Assembly: GCA_030686995.1 (NCBI GenBank)
Contig: CM060707.1
Location: forward strand, 83,275,472-83,339,471
Reading direction: 5' to 3'
Source of the DNA: Artemisia argyi
Lineage: Eukaryota; Streptophyta; Magnoliopsida; Asterales; Asteraceae
DNA length: 64,000 bases
Shown here piece by piece: positions 22,590-34,454 of the stretch. The position numbers and the translations under genes were made by a program. The notes below the pieces were generated by a model, which searched no databases, was not told the DNA's origin, and was given only the letters and a program-made list of their open reading frames with translations. Every line of letters begins with the position of its first letter. The stretch's first letter is position 1.

Positions 22590-23460
22590 AAAAAAATGCA
22601 CAAGTGTAATAAAAGGAGAGAATCTTGTGAAATGGGAGTAAAGTTCTCTAAAATTAGATTAAAGGAAAGGTGAAATGGTAGTAAAATTCTCTCCGAATGA
22701 CATCACGGCGCTGGTACTTCAGAATTTGACACCTCTTTCTTCAAGATTATGTACATGGAGTTTGAGGAGCCTGCGGCAGTAAGTTAAGAAATACTATCAA
22801 CCAACAAGGTCCATCAATAATGTGGAGAGTTATGTGAGCCCTGCAGGTAACATATACCATTGATAGGTGCAAAGTCGAATAAGTAACATTTTCAAAGACA
22901 TTAGTTCGATGGTTAATGTGGCCATTTACTTTCAGTTTCAGAATTTGTTACTAATGCATGCAAACTCAACATTCCTTAAAAGCCACACACTTGATGACGC
23001 TTCGTGCAGTCAAGTGGTGTTTAATTGTGAATATGACACAAGAAAGATACACACCAGATATGTTCTCGCGAAGATAATAAATATGATCTTTATAAAGTTA
23101 ATTTTGGCAGTTGACTTTAGAATTGATAAAAGTTGGCCGAATGGCTTGAGTGCTGCTGGATAAGAAGGTACATCAACTAATATATAGTCACCCTTTTATA
23201 GTTGGGATGGGATATCCGCACCCTCCCTGTAGGGAGGGTGTGTTGACCAACACTGCTGCCGCCGCTTGTACTGTCTGCTTTAATGCTTGTACTTTTTGAC
23301 TAAAATAGGTGGACCCCCAATGGTAGGGAGGGTGCGGTTAATGCATCCCTTATAGTTTTATATATGTTATGATGGTATGTAACTCAGAGAAAAGAGGTCA
23401 AACAGCAACCAACTCATCAAATATATATTTTATTTATGATACAGTATAGGAACTTCAACC
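22590..23460. repeat. Diverged segmental duplicate of 24095-24665
   Basis: Both segments contain, in the same order, CTCTAAAATTAGA with TAAAGGAA, a TTCAG/TTCTTCAG block, TGTGGCC followed by TTTA, TTGTTACT with TGCATGCA, and CAACGGCAACCA/CAACAGCAACCAACTC near the right end. The second segment is the 3' flank of the reversed LHCB1 pseudogene. No coding sequence is seen. Confidence 0.55.
23204..23349. mobile_element. 146-bp MITE with 8-bp target duplication
   Basis: Ends match over about 25 bases as GGGATGSATWWMCCGCACCC plus TCCCT. Both sides carry TTATAGTT (23196-23203 and 23350-23357). An 8-base duplication points to a hAT-like element. No ORF. Confidence 0.75.
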
Positions 23461-23689
23461 CAACCGACTAAAGTCCCATACGCTCTAAAAGGCCTATTAC
23501 GGCCATAACTCGTCATAACACACATGGGAAGCGAACTCTCAGGCTAGGCTTGGCGAACACATATACGCAATGACAGGACTGGGCACTTCCCCCAAGACAA
23601 TTGCAACAAACTTATACGTGTCACTACCTCATTAGCTCAGAGGTAGTGCTGCAATCAGCACGGATCCTTCCATGCATCCGGCTAGGCCA

Positions 23690-23810
23690 AGGATAGCACG
23701 CCACGTGTTATTCTTGTCTCCTCCATTGGATGTCTACCACGTGGACCATCCTTGACCATGGATGGATTTCTAGAAAGGCACGGAGCCCTAGATCCATCTC
23801 TATAAATACC
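23690..23810 (+). promoter_or_regulatory. Promoter-like segment upstream of the LHCB1 fragment
   Basis: It holds AAGGATAG (I-box-like), two CACGTG G-box cores (in GCCACGTGT near 23703 and CCACGTGG near 23738) and a TATA box CTATAAATACC near 23799. These are common in light-regulated plant promoters, but the same arrangement also occurs in some LTRs. It is not homologous to the CCAAT/TATA promoter shared by the other LHCB1 copies. Confidence 0.5.
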
Positions 23811-23924
23811 AAGCTCATTCCCACGGAATGAGCCAAGCAACACATAGTGATTTCTTACATTCACCCACACACTCACCACACCGTGAATGTTACCCCGACT
23901 CGTGACTCCGTCACACCTTGGGGT

Positions 23925-24092
23925 CCTTACTGGTGAGTTCCCTGGTGACTATGGCTGGGACATAGCTGGTCTATCCGCTGACCCTGAAACCTTTTCCAAG
24001 AACCGTGAACTCAAGGTCATCCACTGCAGATGGACCATGCTTGGAGCTCTTGGCTGTGTATTCCCAATGGTGTTAAGTTCGGTGAAGCAGTC
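23925..24092 (+). pseudogene. Internal fragment of LHCB1 (sense orientation)
   Basis: About 56 codons match LHCB1 from the [12 protein letters not shown] region through helix B ([14 protein letters not shown]) and part of GVKFGEAV. Substitutions include D-T to D-I after YGW, E to K before VIHC, and A to T in HCRWAM. A 16-base deletion after the CVFP codon shifts the frame, and a stop follows soon after. It has no transit peptide, helix A or C, so it cannot make an antenna protein. Its silent sites match the reversed pseudogene at 24700-25492 better than the intact genes, but it keeps the C lost there. It therefore copied the parent of that gene, by inverted duplication, before that gene's first frameshift. 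Confidence 0.88.
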
Positions 24093-24094
24093 AT

Positions 24095-24665
24095 AGATAA
24101 AAAGAGAGATATCTATTAATACATGGTTAAATTTCTCTAAAATTAGAATAAAGGAAGGGCGAAACAGGTGACCCAAATGCTGCAATAAGCAGATATTGAG
24201 TTCTACAATGCACCTCAGGTAAACTTGTGTTTCAGTACTTTACACCTATTTCTTCAGAATAAATAGTAAGCTGTGAAACACCAACCAAAAAATCTGCAAG
24301 TAACAAAGCCTCAACAGTTACAAATTTTAGATCAATGATAAGCATTATAAAATATGTTAGTTCTGTGGGTTGATGTGGCCGTTTATTTATAGTTTTGTTA
24401 CTGCATGCATATTCACATCCTAAGTCCTACCGTCCTTTGAAAATATGATTTTGTTCACTGCAGGATGGAAAAACACTAGATACGTTATTTTCATTGTAAA
24501 ACTGCAAAGCTAATTGTCTAGGCGCATGACTTGGGGATAAATTTTCTTGGGTTTAGCAACTCCTCCTGGATCAAAAGGTCTACAAACAGTATATAGCTCA
24601 AAGAAATGACTCCAACGGCAACCAAGTACTCAAAAAAATTATGATATATTTTTTCAATAATTTAC
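24095..24665. repeat. Diverged segmental duplicate of 22590-23460
   Basis: See the partner segment. It lies between the sense LHCB1 fragment and the reversed LHCB1 pseudogene and has no coding sequence. Confidence 0.55.
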
Positions 24666-24699
24666 AACCTATATTCATCCATACACCATTGATTCAGCT

Positions 24700-25492
<793 letters not shown>

Positions 25493-25578
25493 TAGTTTAT
25501 AGGGTGAAGACTTGATTTACAGAAAAGAATGTTAGGAATGTTTGTTGGGTGAGGTTTTTCGGATGGGAGAAGAGGATG

Positions 25579-25642
25579 TATATATACAAGTTATACAATA
25601 AAGAGTATGATCTTTTAAGATATTTATGAGCCTTCCTATTGG
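25579..25642 (-). promoter_or_regulatory. Promoter of the reversed LHCB1 copy
   Basis: On the minus strand CCAAT (25638-25642) is followed by ATAAATATCTT and then a TATATATA box (about 25579-25586) in the context AACTTGTATATA or close to it. The same ordered set precedes the intact gene at 27732. Confidence 0.65.
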
Positions 25643-25679
25643 TCAGCAATATTTTTATGGGTCCAAATTTGAAATCCAG

Positions 25680-26423
25680 TAGCATGTAGATGCGGAGAGT
25701 ATGTCAAAAATCTGTTATGATATATACGTGGATGCAAGACTAACCAATGAGGTATACACATGTCAATTCATCTCATCTAGCACATTAATTTATCTATGAA
25801 AATCAAGAATGATAAATGCCCATGAGCCAAGAGTTGCGGGGTTAACTGTTTGTAACTATGTAAACTGAAGATTTTCAAGGAAAAAAAATAGATTTTCAGA
25901 CATTGATATGATATACTTTGAAACACAATTAAGGCGCGCAAGATATCCCAAATTGACAGCACCACATATGATGCTGTGAAATATCAAATCTTGTTGCTTG
26001 AATATTCGTGGTACTGAGATATTTGTTAGGGAGGCCAAACACAAATTAATGCAAAGCGTCACCAATACATGGATGATCGGACAAAAGTTTGAAATCGGTT
26101 TCAAATTTTGAATTTCTGTATGACTGAAGTCAGTCAAGTCACAAATGTATTAGTAGTTACTTAAGTTCAAGTCCCAACTACTAGCTCTGGTTAGCTTGCT
26201 AAATAGCCAACGATATAATAAAAAGGTCTTTGTGATGGCTAATAATAAAAAAACGAAAAAGGCAATAAAGAATAAATTTTAAGCTATAGCAAAACTTGCT
26301 CAAAGTTTGAGTGGTATGTATAATGTATTAATGAAAACATTTAAATCATATGTTAAACTAATATGACAATGTGGATTGGAGGAGAAATTAGTTAGACTGA
26401 ATTATGAATGACTCTAATCACTG

Positions 26424-26514
<91 letters not shown>

Positions 26515-27580
26515 TTTTATTTACAGCACAACATTAGTACAATTATAACTTCAGTAAGTAAATCCGCCATGATTTTTCCTCCTGAAGTAGAACAGTAGCT
26601 AAGAGGGTCATCCTTTGCTACTAATTTCAGTTAGAAGACGTTTTAAAGATTTATTGACAGAGTTTGTTATGCCAACAGTGGGTGTTCAGAATATTCGCCT
26701 AACTTGTAATGTCACAAACTTTCAGTTTCAGTTCTGCACATAAAATCAGATAATGTAAATATATTCTCCCTTTTATTTTTGTAATATATCTTTGAACCCA
26801 TTTTCCCTGGGAGATATAAATGTATGATTGGATGTAAACCAGCAGATACACGTAAACTGTAAAGCTTACTTATATGGAACTGAACTGAAATTTTATTTCT
26901 AACTTGTAGTGGTTTTACATGTTACTATAACAGTTCACAAGAATGGCCATTTCAGATTATTGTTTTTTCTCAATTTGAATTCATGTCCTGGATAAGATGA
27001 AGTGTATGTTCCATTACCTCATTGGCTACTCCTGAACACATGCATCTTTAAAGAATATTTAAATCTTTAAAAAAACAATTAATTGTAGGCTAATATGTAT
27101 GTTAAGCATTACATGACAACAAGAAGCATATTTGATGCACTAATGGAATGAAGGTATCAATTTTAAGAGGGTTTTGAGTGAATTGAAATCAACTGAATAA
27201 TGATCAGAACTTAATGAGAGTGATTCCAAGTGTGTCACATTTGCATCTTGATCGACATCATTTATGAAATCAGTATCATTTTCCATAGGACATTGTCACA
27301 GTTATGTGCTAACAATGTAATTCTTCAACTCACATTAAATGTTACTCACTCTACATGGTTGCAAACAGTTCAAACCCCACAAGTCTTGGCTCATAGTCAT
27401 GGGTATTTCCTAGCTTTGTCTTTCTCAAATGATAATGTCCTAGATGAGATGAGATGAGATGAGATGACATGTGTTGTTACCTCATTGGCAACAATTGCAG
27501 CCCCAAGTATCTCCATAGATATTTTACATACTCTCCACCTCTGCATGCCACCTGGATTTTTAACTAGGACCCATGCAAAA
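25680..27580. other. Region between divergent LHCB1 copies
   Basis: No gene recognised. It contains a (TA)n microsatellite at 26430-26511 and GATGAGATGAGAT pentamer repeats near 27444. CCTCATTGG (reverse CCAAT) occurs near 27017 and 27480. Confidence 0.5.
26430..26511. repeat. (TA)n microsatellite
   Basis: About 40 TA units. Confidence 0.95.
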
Positions 27581-27588
27581 ACTGTCAA

Positions 27589-27650
27589 CCAATAGTAACA
27601 TAGATAAATATCTCAATGTATCAAACACTATATCCCCTAACTTGTATATA
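27589..27650 (+). promoter_or_regulatory. Promoter of LHCB1 copy A
   Basis: CCAAT (27589-27593), ATAAATATCT (27604-27613; resembles the evening element or CCA1-type sites) and TATATA (27645-27650). The TATA box is 82 bases before the ATG. Shared with the reversed copy. Confidence 0.65.
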
Positions 27651-27731
27651 ACATCCTTTTCTCCAATCCAGGAAACTCACCCAACCAACCTTTCATTCTT
27701 TTAGAGAAGTTAATCTTTACCTCACAACCAC

Positions 27732-28526
27732 ATGGCTGCTTCAACAATGGCCCTCTCCTCGTCTTTCACTGGGCAGGTAGTTAAGCCGCTTCCTTTTGCA
27801 TCAGGGATTTCAGGTAATGGAAGTGTATCCATGAGAAAAACTGCAGCAAAAGCTGCACAGTCTAGCAGTCCATGGTACGGTCCAGACAGGGTCAAGTACC
27901 TGGGTCCATTTTCCGGTGAGGCTCCTTCGTACCTCACCGGTGAATTCCCTGGTGACTATGGGTGGGACACCGCTGGTCTATCTGCTGACCCCGAGACCTT
28001 TTCTAAGAACCGTGAGCTCGAGGTCATCCACTGCAGATGGGCTATGCTTGGAGCTCTTGGGTGCGTCTTCCCAGAGCTCTTAGCTCGCAATGGAGTCAAG
28101 TTTGGTGAAGCAGTGTGGTTTAAGGCTGGTGCTCAGATCTTTAGCGAGGGAGGACTCGATTATTTGGGTAACCCAAGCTTGGTCCATGCACAAAGCATCT
28201 TGGCCATTTGGGCTACACAAGTAATCCTAATGGGTGCAGTTGAGGGATACAGAGTTGCCGGTGGGCCACTTGGGGAGGTGGTTGACCCGCTTTATCCTGG
28301 AGGTAGCTTTGACCCATTGGGACTTGCTGATGATCCTGAAGCTTTTGCTGAGTTGAAGGTCAAAGAGATCAAGAATGGTAGACTAGCGATGTTTTCTATG
28401 TTTGGCTTCTTTGTACAAGCCATTGTAACCGGAAAGGGTCCATTGGAGAACCTTGCAGACCATCTTGCTGACCCAGTTAGCAACAACGCTTGGGCTTTTG
28501 CCACAAACTTTGTTCCTGGAAAGTAA
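27732..28526 (+). CDS. LHCB1: Light-harvesting complex II chlorophyll a/b-binding protein, LHCB1 type (264 aa), copy A
   Basis: The product is the main trimeric antenna of photosystem II in thylakoids. It binds chlorophylls a and b and carotenoids, and takes part in state transitions. Residues 1 to about 34 are a Ser-rich chloroplast transit peptide. The mature part starts near RKTAAK, where the Thr is the expected phosphorylation site. WYGPDR (48-53) is the trimerisation motif. Helix B holds the chlorophyll ligands E97 and H100, helix C is around residues 153-172, and helix A holds E212, N215 and R217. All fit LHCII numbering with an offset of 32. No intron, as in other LHCB1 genes. It is in tandem with copy B. 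Confidence 0.97.
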   Translation: MAASTMALSSSFTGQVVKPLPFASGISGNGSVSMRKTAAKAAQSSSPWYGPDRVKYLGPFSGEAPSYLTGEFPGDYGWDTAGLSADPETFSKNRELEVIHCRWAMLGALGCVFPELLARNGVKFGEAVWFKAGAQIFSEGGLDYLGNPSLVHAQSILAIWATQVILMGAVEGYRVAGGPLGEVVDPLYPGGSFDPLGLADDPEAFAELKVKEIKNGRLAMFSMFGFFVQAIVTGKGPLENLADHLADPVSNNAWAFATNFVPGK

Positions 28527-28828
28527 CTTTGAATTAAAAGTGTATGAAAATAGGTTGTGAATTATTGAAGTTTGTATTATCCAATTTGATCATCACTGAC
28601 TTGGTTTGTATTTCACCTCTTTTTCTGCTAGCTATATTCTACTAGACTATAGATACAAAACAGGCAGCTACTAGTTGTGCATTAGGTTGAACAAATGACT
28701 TACGAATTTAAGGAAAGATATATGACAAACGCTGGTGAAGAGGAACAAATTTAAAAGGATCGTCACGTTTGACCCCTAGGAAGGCCATAACCAGCCACGG
28801 AAGGGGCTAAAAGGCACACTCACGGCCG

Positions 28829-28861
<33 letters not shown>

Positions 28862-30100
28862 CACTCACATGGACAAATGCATCCATTTTCGGTTTTCCCA
28901 GAATTGAAGTTAAATCAGGATTTCCGTCAATCACCTCTAAATTAAGCAAGAAAATTCTACTGTAAATATTTTGAACATAACTCAGAACTTAAAGTTTTGA
29001 GATTTTTCTGACACCTGCCCATGATATTGGCATTCTAGTAAATTATAATTATGCATTCCCAGAGAGTATTATTATAGATATCATTACTCTCCCGTGTTTA
29101 TCCATCCTACGCTATGACTCATGACAACTTTTATGCACCAGACCTCATCGCTTTACACAGAATGGTTAGAGAATTTGGACGTAGTAATAACATGACATAT
29201 TTCAAAATATTAAATAAATAGCCACATCGACCAGTATAATTGATAGCTCTTATCTGGGACTTTATTGATTCAAAATGTGCATCGTTTGAGCCTTGGAAGC
29301 TACATTACTTGCAGGTCCCACATAATATTTCATACTATGAAATGTGCAGGTTGATTTTTCTTAACCTACTGTTTTAGGCTCCTCAAAATACATAAACTAA
29401 ATATTGATGCATAAGAGCATGGGGTGTATCAATGTGAGTTTTGGAACACGTGAGCCTATTATTTGACAGAGAGATTACAAATATCAGTTTTTCATGTTTA
29501 AATAAACAAATCTTTGTTCAATACTTAAAGGTGAAAATATTATTTCAATACTAGCTGCAGCAAATTTCTATAATTCAGGGTTATAAAATCAGCTTTTCAT
29601 ATTGATAATGAGTTTTATACGACATGTCACAGAATTGGTTATTAAAAGGTAAAATAAATTTCTTGTTTGCTCATGGAGTCATTTCTTAATCTCACTTACA
29701 AGATTTTCCTTCTAATTTCACATAAGTTCTCCTTTTATTACAATATGTCTCAGATTAGTTGGCTGTCTCAGATTCTCAAAATTCTAAACAGAAAAAGCAC
29801 AAACACTTTGAAGTATAGCTAATAATTTCATTAAGATAAATTCATATAGAAGTTACCTCCAAAACACATCCTAACAACACACTTTCAAGTTCATGATTCA
29901 TGAATCCATAAAAACTTACCATCACCTGTCAACCATTCATTCTAGCCACTAGTCTTAGCCCAACCCTACACAATGGCTTATTAGCTCATCGTTTTTGTCC
30001 CAAGTAACTGCTATAACTTATCAGTTTCCACATATACTTTTGTTAGCTTTCTTATCCAGTATCCACCTAAAATTCCAACTAGATATCAAATCAAATATTA
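28527..30100. other. Intergenic region between LHCB1 copies A and B
   Basis: No gene seen. A poly-A run (28831-28857) after GGCCGTT is bracketed by AAGGCACACTCAC direct repeats (28811-28823 and 28856-28868). Confidence 0.5.
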
Positions 30101-30104
30101 CGAA

Positions 30105-30170
30105 CCAATGGCATTCGAGTTAAGTATCTTACCAGATCAGACTAACAAGGATCTTAATCACATATATATA
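30105..30170 (+). promoter_or_regulatory. Promoter of LHCB1 copy B
   Basis: CCAAT (30105-30109), AAGTATCTTA, GGATCTTAATC and TATATATA (30163-30170), 88 bases before the ATG. The layout matches copy A although the sequence has diverged. CTTATCC and TTATCA (I-box-like, reverse) lie further upstream. Confidence 0.6.
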
Positions 30171-30258
30171 CTACGAGGCAGCATACCAAACTCAGACAAC
30201 CAACACCAATACTCTTAGGTTTTACTAGACACACCTTCCATTCTTTTCTGAAAATCCC

Positions 30259-31053
30259 ATGGCTTCTTCAACAATGTCTCTCTCCTCATCTTTCACCGGA
30301 AAGACATTGAAACCCGTTCCATTTGCATCTGGTGTTTCCACTAATGGAAGTGTCTCCATGAGGAAAACTTCTGCAAAAGCTGCACCGTCAAGCAGCCCAT
30401 GGTATGGTCCAGACAGGGTAAAGTACCTAGGTCCATTTTCGGGTGAGGCACCTTCATACCTTACAGGTGAGTTCCCAGGTGACTACGGCTGGGACACTGC
30501 TGGTCTATCCGCTGACCCTGAAACCTTCTCTAAGAACCGTGAGCTTGAAGTTATACACTGCAGATGGGCTATGCTTGGAGCTCTTGGGTGTGTCTTCCCA
30601 GAGCTCTTAGCCCGCAACGGTGTCAAGTTTGGTGAAGCGGTGTGGTTCAAGGCTGGAGCACAGATCTTTAGTGAGGGAGGACTTGACTATTTGGGTAACC
30701 CAAGTTTGGTCCATGCACAAAGCATCTTGGCCATTTGGGCTACACAAGTAATACTAATGGGTGCAGTGGAGGGCTATAGAGTAGCCGGTGGGCCACTTGG
30801 GGAGGTTGTTGACCCTTTATATCCTGGTGGGAGCTTTGACCCATTGGGGCTTGCTGATGATCCTGAAGCTTTTGCTGAGCTGAAGGTTAAAGAGATCAAG
30901 AATGGCAGACTAGCCATGTTCTCAATGTTTGGGTTTTTCGTACAAGCTATTGTAACCGGAAAGGGTCCATTGGAAAACCTTGCCGATCACCTTGCAGACC
31001 CAGTGAGCAACAACGCCTGGTCTTATGCTACTAACTTTGTTCCTGGAAAGTAA
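30259..31053 (+). CDS. LHCB1: Light-harvesting complex II chlorophyll a/b-binding protein, LHCB1 type (264 aa), copy B
   Basis: Same length and domain plan as copy A. Differences are few and mostly in the transit peptide and ends: MASSTMSLS against [15 protein letters not shown] against RKTAAK at the mature N-terminus, and NNAWSYAT against NNAWAFAT near the C-terminus. From WYGPDR to the last helix I see almost no replacement, while silent sites differ throughout. This fits an older tandem duplication under strong purifying selection. The phosphorylation-site Thr and all chlorophyll ligands listed for copy A are kept. It has no intron, and its own CCAAT/TATA promoter lies upstream. Confidence 0.97.
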   Translation: MASSTMSLSSSFTGKTLKPVPFASGVSTNGSVSMRKTSAKAAPSSSPWYGPDRVKYLGPFSGEAPSYLTGEFPGDYGWDTAGLSADPETFSKNRELEVIHCRWAMLGALGCVFPELLARNGVKFGEAVWFKAGAQIFSEGGLDYLGNPSLVHAQSILAIWATQVILMGAVEGYRVAGGPLGEVVDPLYPGGSFDPLGLADDPEAFAELKVKEIKNGRLAMFSMFGFFVQAIVTGKGPLENLADHLADPVSNNAWSYATNFVPGK

Positions 31054-32067
31054 AATTTGACTAAATTTTTTGTAATCAAACTTCAATGATTGATTTTTAA
31101 TGTATATTACTTGTAATTATTGGAGAATATGTTGAAACCCGTTGTTAGTACTTTTTCATCTTTTAAGTTTTAGTTAAAGGTAAACATTCCTGCCTACAAG
31201 CTTACAGTTTGTTTCATCTTACTCGGTACATAGCTACTCGCAAAGAGTGCTATTGCTAGAGGTTTCAACTTTAACCCATTTAGTTGTGAATGGTTCACTT
31301 AGGATTACGGGTAAAGTAAAAATAATAGCTCAAAAGAACAGGGGTTAGATAGGTCAAACTTGTTAAAAGTGACCTAAATTTATTTTTATGATGCATAAAA
31401 TATTCTAAATCATTATATCCCTACAAGCACATTCTTCTCCACACAATTAGTCAACTTGAAACCAGTATTCTTCTCCTTTTTTTATGAATTGTCAGGCAAG
31501 TTCACAGTGGTGTGATCATAGATACTCTTTCCAGATCTGAGTTGTGAATGTCATAGAATGTTTAGAGATAGAATCAACCACGTACCATTTAAAGATCAAA
31601 CTAGACTAAGTGTGTTCGAGGTGCTCATAGATACCCTTAGTCTAGATACTCTTTCCTTTGTTTTGGTAGAATTAACCATGTACCATTTAAAGATCAAACT
31701 AGACTAACTGTCTAAATCATCAAACAAAAGTCTCTCCGTATTTCTAACCGATTAGATCCAGGACATCATAAGTTCATGATCTATTTTTTACTTTTATCAA
31801 GGCATGCCCTTGAAACTTCATACCAATATAGGTATAAAGATACGGGTGAGGGAAAATGCAATATTTTGATTGAAACTGACGCAAATATATTGGAGAGAAT
31901 TAACAGGCATTATATATGTATTAAGTACATATACTGTCTCACTCACAGCTTGCAATACAGAGAACATACATAATTCATGACAGCTATATTCAAAAACCTC
32001 CACAGGAAACGACTAAATAACTCTAGCTAACTCTTACAGGAATTATCACAAAGACATAACGAGTGAC
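31054..32067. other. Intergenic region between LHCB1 copy B and TANGO2-like gene
   Basis: The two genes converge here. No ORF is credible. An imperfect local duplication is visible: ACGTACCATTTAAAGATCAA (about 31581) and a near copy (about 31678), each near GATACTCTTTCC. Confidence 0.5.
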
Positions 32068-33149
32068 TCACTTTTCATTTTTCTCAATCAAGTATGTTTC
32101 TGTATGCTTTATCCACATGTCATTCTCCAAATGTTTTTCATAGAAGAATACTTCACCACTTGCTTTTACAGCCAATGCCGATGTGCTGCGTGTACCATAA
32201 CGCCCCTGCATAACAAGAACATTCAGAATGAAAGAATCGTACAGCATGAGATTATAAATGTTAGACTAAAGGCGGCTGGATAACTTTTTTAATACCTTTA
32301 CAGATACCGTGTCAACAAATACGGAACTCAACTGGTACTCAAATTCTGGAGGATATATCTGAGGAAGCTTGCTAAGCTCGTCTTTAACTGTGTTTCCCAT
32401 AAGCTTATCAACCATCTCACTAACAGGAAGTTCACCGTCACCATACTGATTCAAACTATCTCTAAAACCGTGCTCCAATCTTTGAGCCTAAGTGAATAAA
32501 GTATAAGAAGCATACATACATTAGAAAGCAATGTAAATAGAGCAAACTAGAATAGTTAATCACACGCTGTTGCTGACCTTAGGCCAGGGAGTGTCGAGAC
32601 TTGCATTTGATAGCACATGGATCCCAGGAGGAACTGACGTGACATAGCAGGTACCGTGTTTCGGTCTATTGGTAACGTAAACCATATTCATGGAGGAAAG
32701 ATCAGCAATTAATAAATTAAAGCCATTGTATTGATCTGCTTCCTTGGCAATTTCTTGTGAAAACTCCAATGGGGTTTTGTGGGTCTGCAGAAATCGAACA
32801 GGGAGGTCACCCCGAGACTTGGCGAAAACAGCAGATAAAGAATTAAGTTCGCGAACATTGGTAACAAAGGCAACTCTTCCTTGTCTGTTAGAAGCTAACC
32901 ATGTTCCACCAGCAGTTACATCTCTACCACCCAGTATATTCCCATCTTCCCACCAATGCAAAGCTTCTGTTGGTCTGAAATTAATAGTAGTATATCACAT
33001 ACATACATAAACCAAACAACCAACAATTTATTTTTACAAAGAAAAAAAATATATATAGTTACCGACCGGTGGTGAAATTCATCTCGATTGAGGAAAAGAA
33101 GAAAAGGGTAGACCGGATGAGCTTGCCATATGAATACTGATATACACAT
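32068..33149 (-). CDS. TANGO2: TANGO2/NRDE-family protein (4 exons, 269 aa)
   Basis: Homologues (transport and Golgi organisation 2; Ser/Thr-rich protein T10 in the DGCR region) occur across eukaryotes. Roles in Golgi organisation, lipid or heme handling have been proposed, and the molecular activity is unresolved. Exons on the minus strand: 33149-33067, 32974-32578, 32487-32296, 32205-32068. All junctions are GT-AG and keep the frame. The N-terminus begins with Cys after Met, as in the family, and carries the defining NRDEF motif (residues 21-25). RPTEALHWW, GGTWLASN and FVTNVRE follow, then a C-terminal GRYGTRSTSAL motif. There is no clear signal peptide or transmembrane segment. Length matches plant homologues (about 270 aa). 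Confidence 0.93.
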
Positions 33150-33556
33150 GATCTTCTATCTTTCTCAATTGATTTATGATATCACTCCACAACAAATATT
33201 CTACTATATGTTGCTCACTAGTAGCTTCATTTTCAAAGTCAAATCAATCAATCAACTTGCTCGCTGTTAATGTAAAACCGGGTTTGACCAAAAACCGGAC
33301 CGGCTTTAGTCAAAGGGTGGAAACCGGTTTTGATAAGAAAAAACCGCACCTATTGTAACCGGTTTGGGTCGGTTACAAACCGGTTTTTCGTGAAATAGCT
33401 AATGTGAGAAACTGTGGTCGTGTTAAAAAAAATCAAAACACATAAAAAACCTGATAAACTTTAACTTTTATCTAATAAACTCATTATACATCAAATATAA
33501 AGTTGAAACACAAAGCCAATATTAACATTTGAAAACATAAACTTAATATATAAAAC
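33150..33556. other. Region upstream of the TANGO2-like gene, with a possible hAT end
   Basis: The first 100 bases should hold the TANGO2-like promoter. About 33270-33400 is rich in AACCGG words (AAACCGGG, ACCGGACCGG, GAAACCGG, AACCGGTTT) and may be a terminus of the hAT element whose transposase remnant follows. Confidence 0.4.
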
Positions 33557-33860
33557 TTAATTGAGAGTGAGTTCTCCGAAAGATCTAGCCTCACTAGCAG
33601 CTTCATCTAGAGCGATTTCTTCATCGGAAAGTGAGATTGCAAAACCCGCTTCCACCTCTACATCGTGTAATTCTTGTTCGAAGTCTAGTTCGCCTTCGAG
33701 ACTTGAAGTGTGCTGCATACATTCGGCCGCGTCTAAGTGGTACTTCAAGCAAATACACATCTCCAAAGATGCTAGTGTAAGTCTTATTCTTCGTATCAAT
33801 AATACACTGCCACTTCGAAGCTACCATAGAAGCTTGTACGGTTAGTAAATCTCGGGCCAT
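33557..33860 (-). pseudogene. hAT transposase C-terminal remnant
   Basis: Two overlapping frames together give the C-terminal dimerisation region of hAT transposases: MARDLLTVQASMVAS in one frame, then LASLEMCICLKYHLDAAE and an acidic tail in the next. A frameshift near 33800 and missing residues after MVAS break it. No catalytic part or zinc finger is left. Possible matching element ends are the AACCGG-rich stretch on the left; the right end is not identified. Confidence 0.75.
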
Positions 33861-34089
33861 GGCGATTATGATGACATTTTATTGATGATTCATGTTTGGA
33901 TTGTCGGTGGTTTGGCAGAAGTGAGTGTAGTTTAGTTACGTGTGTAATTCAGTTTTATGTCTCATTACTTATATAGTCAAAAAGAATCATTATACGTTTT
34001 TAATGACCGAATTTATAAAATTTTAGTTAGCAAAAGATAGTGTTTAAGTCTTTATTACATGTTTTAGATGTAACCCATGTAGTTTAATA

Positions 34090-34344
34090 CTCCCTCCGTC
34101 CCAAATTTATTGTCCCCTATTGACTTTTTCGGTCTTTCTTTCTCAACTTTGACTATAAATATTTTTGTTTGTGTTATACAATTTTTGATAAAAATTATAC
34201 CAAATGAAAATACATTTTAAATTCAATCCGTTCATATATTTTGTATCAAGTATTATGTAATATAAACAAAAATATTTAAGGTCAAAGTTGATAAGTAAAG
34301 ACCGAAAAAGTCAATAGAGGACAATAAATTTGAGACGGAGGTAG
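34090..34344. mobile_element. Stowaway-type MITE
   Basis: Ends read CTCCCTCCGTCCCAAATTTA and, in reverse, CTACCTCCGTCTCAAATTTA, flanked by TA on both sides. The CTCCCTCCGTCCC terminus and TA duplication mark a Tc1/mariner (Stowaway) MITE. 255 bases, no ORF. Confidence 0.92.
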
Positions 34345-34454
34345 TATAATTTTAAAAAGGTTAACGATTATTTTGTGACCATTTTTTATGGTTGATCCTA
34401 TTTTATAACTGGGTCCACTTCTTCTTTTACATTCACCATACTTCATGTGATCAT

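Noticed and set aside
23628..23665. tRNA-like A box (TTAGCTCAGAGGTAGTG)
   Set aside because: No anticodon arm with a seven-base loop and no T arm follow, so no tRNA can be drawn.
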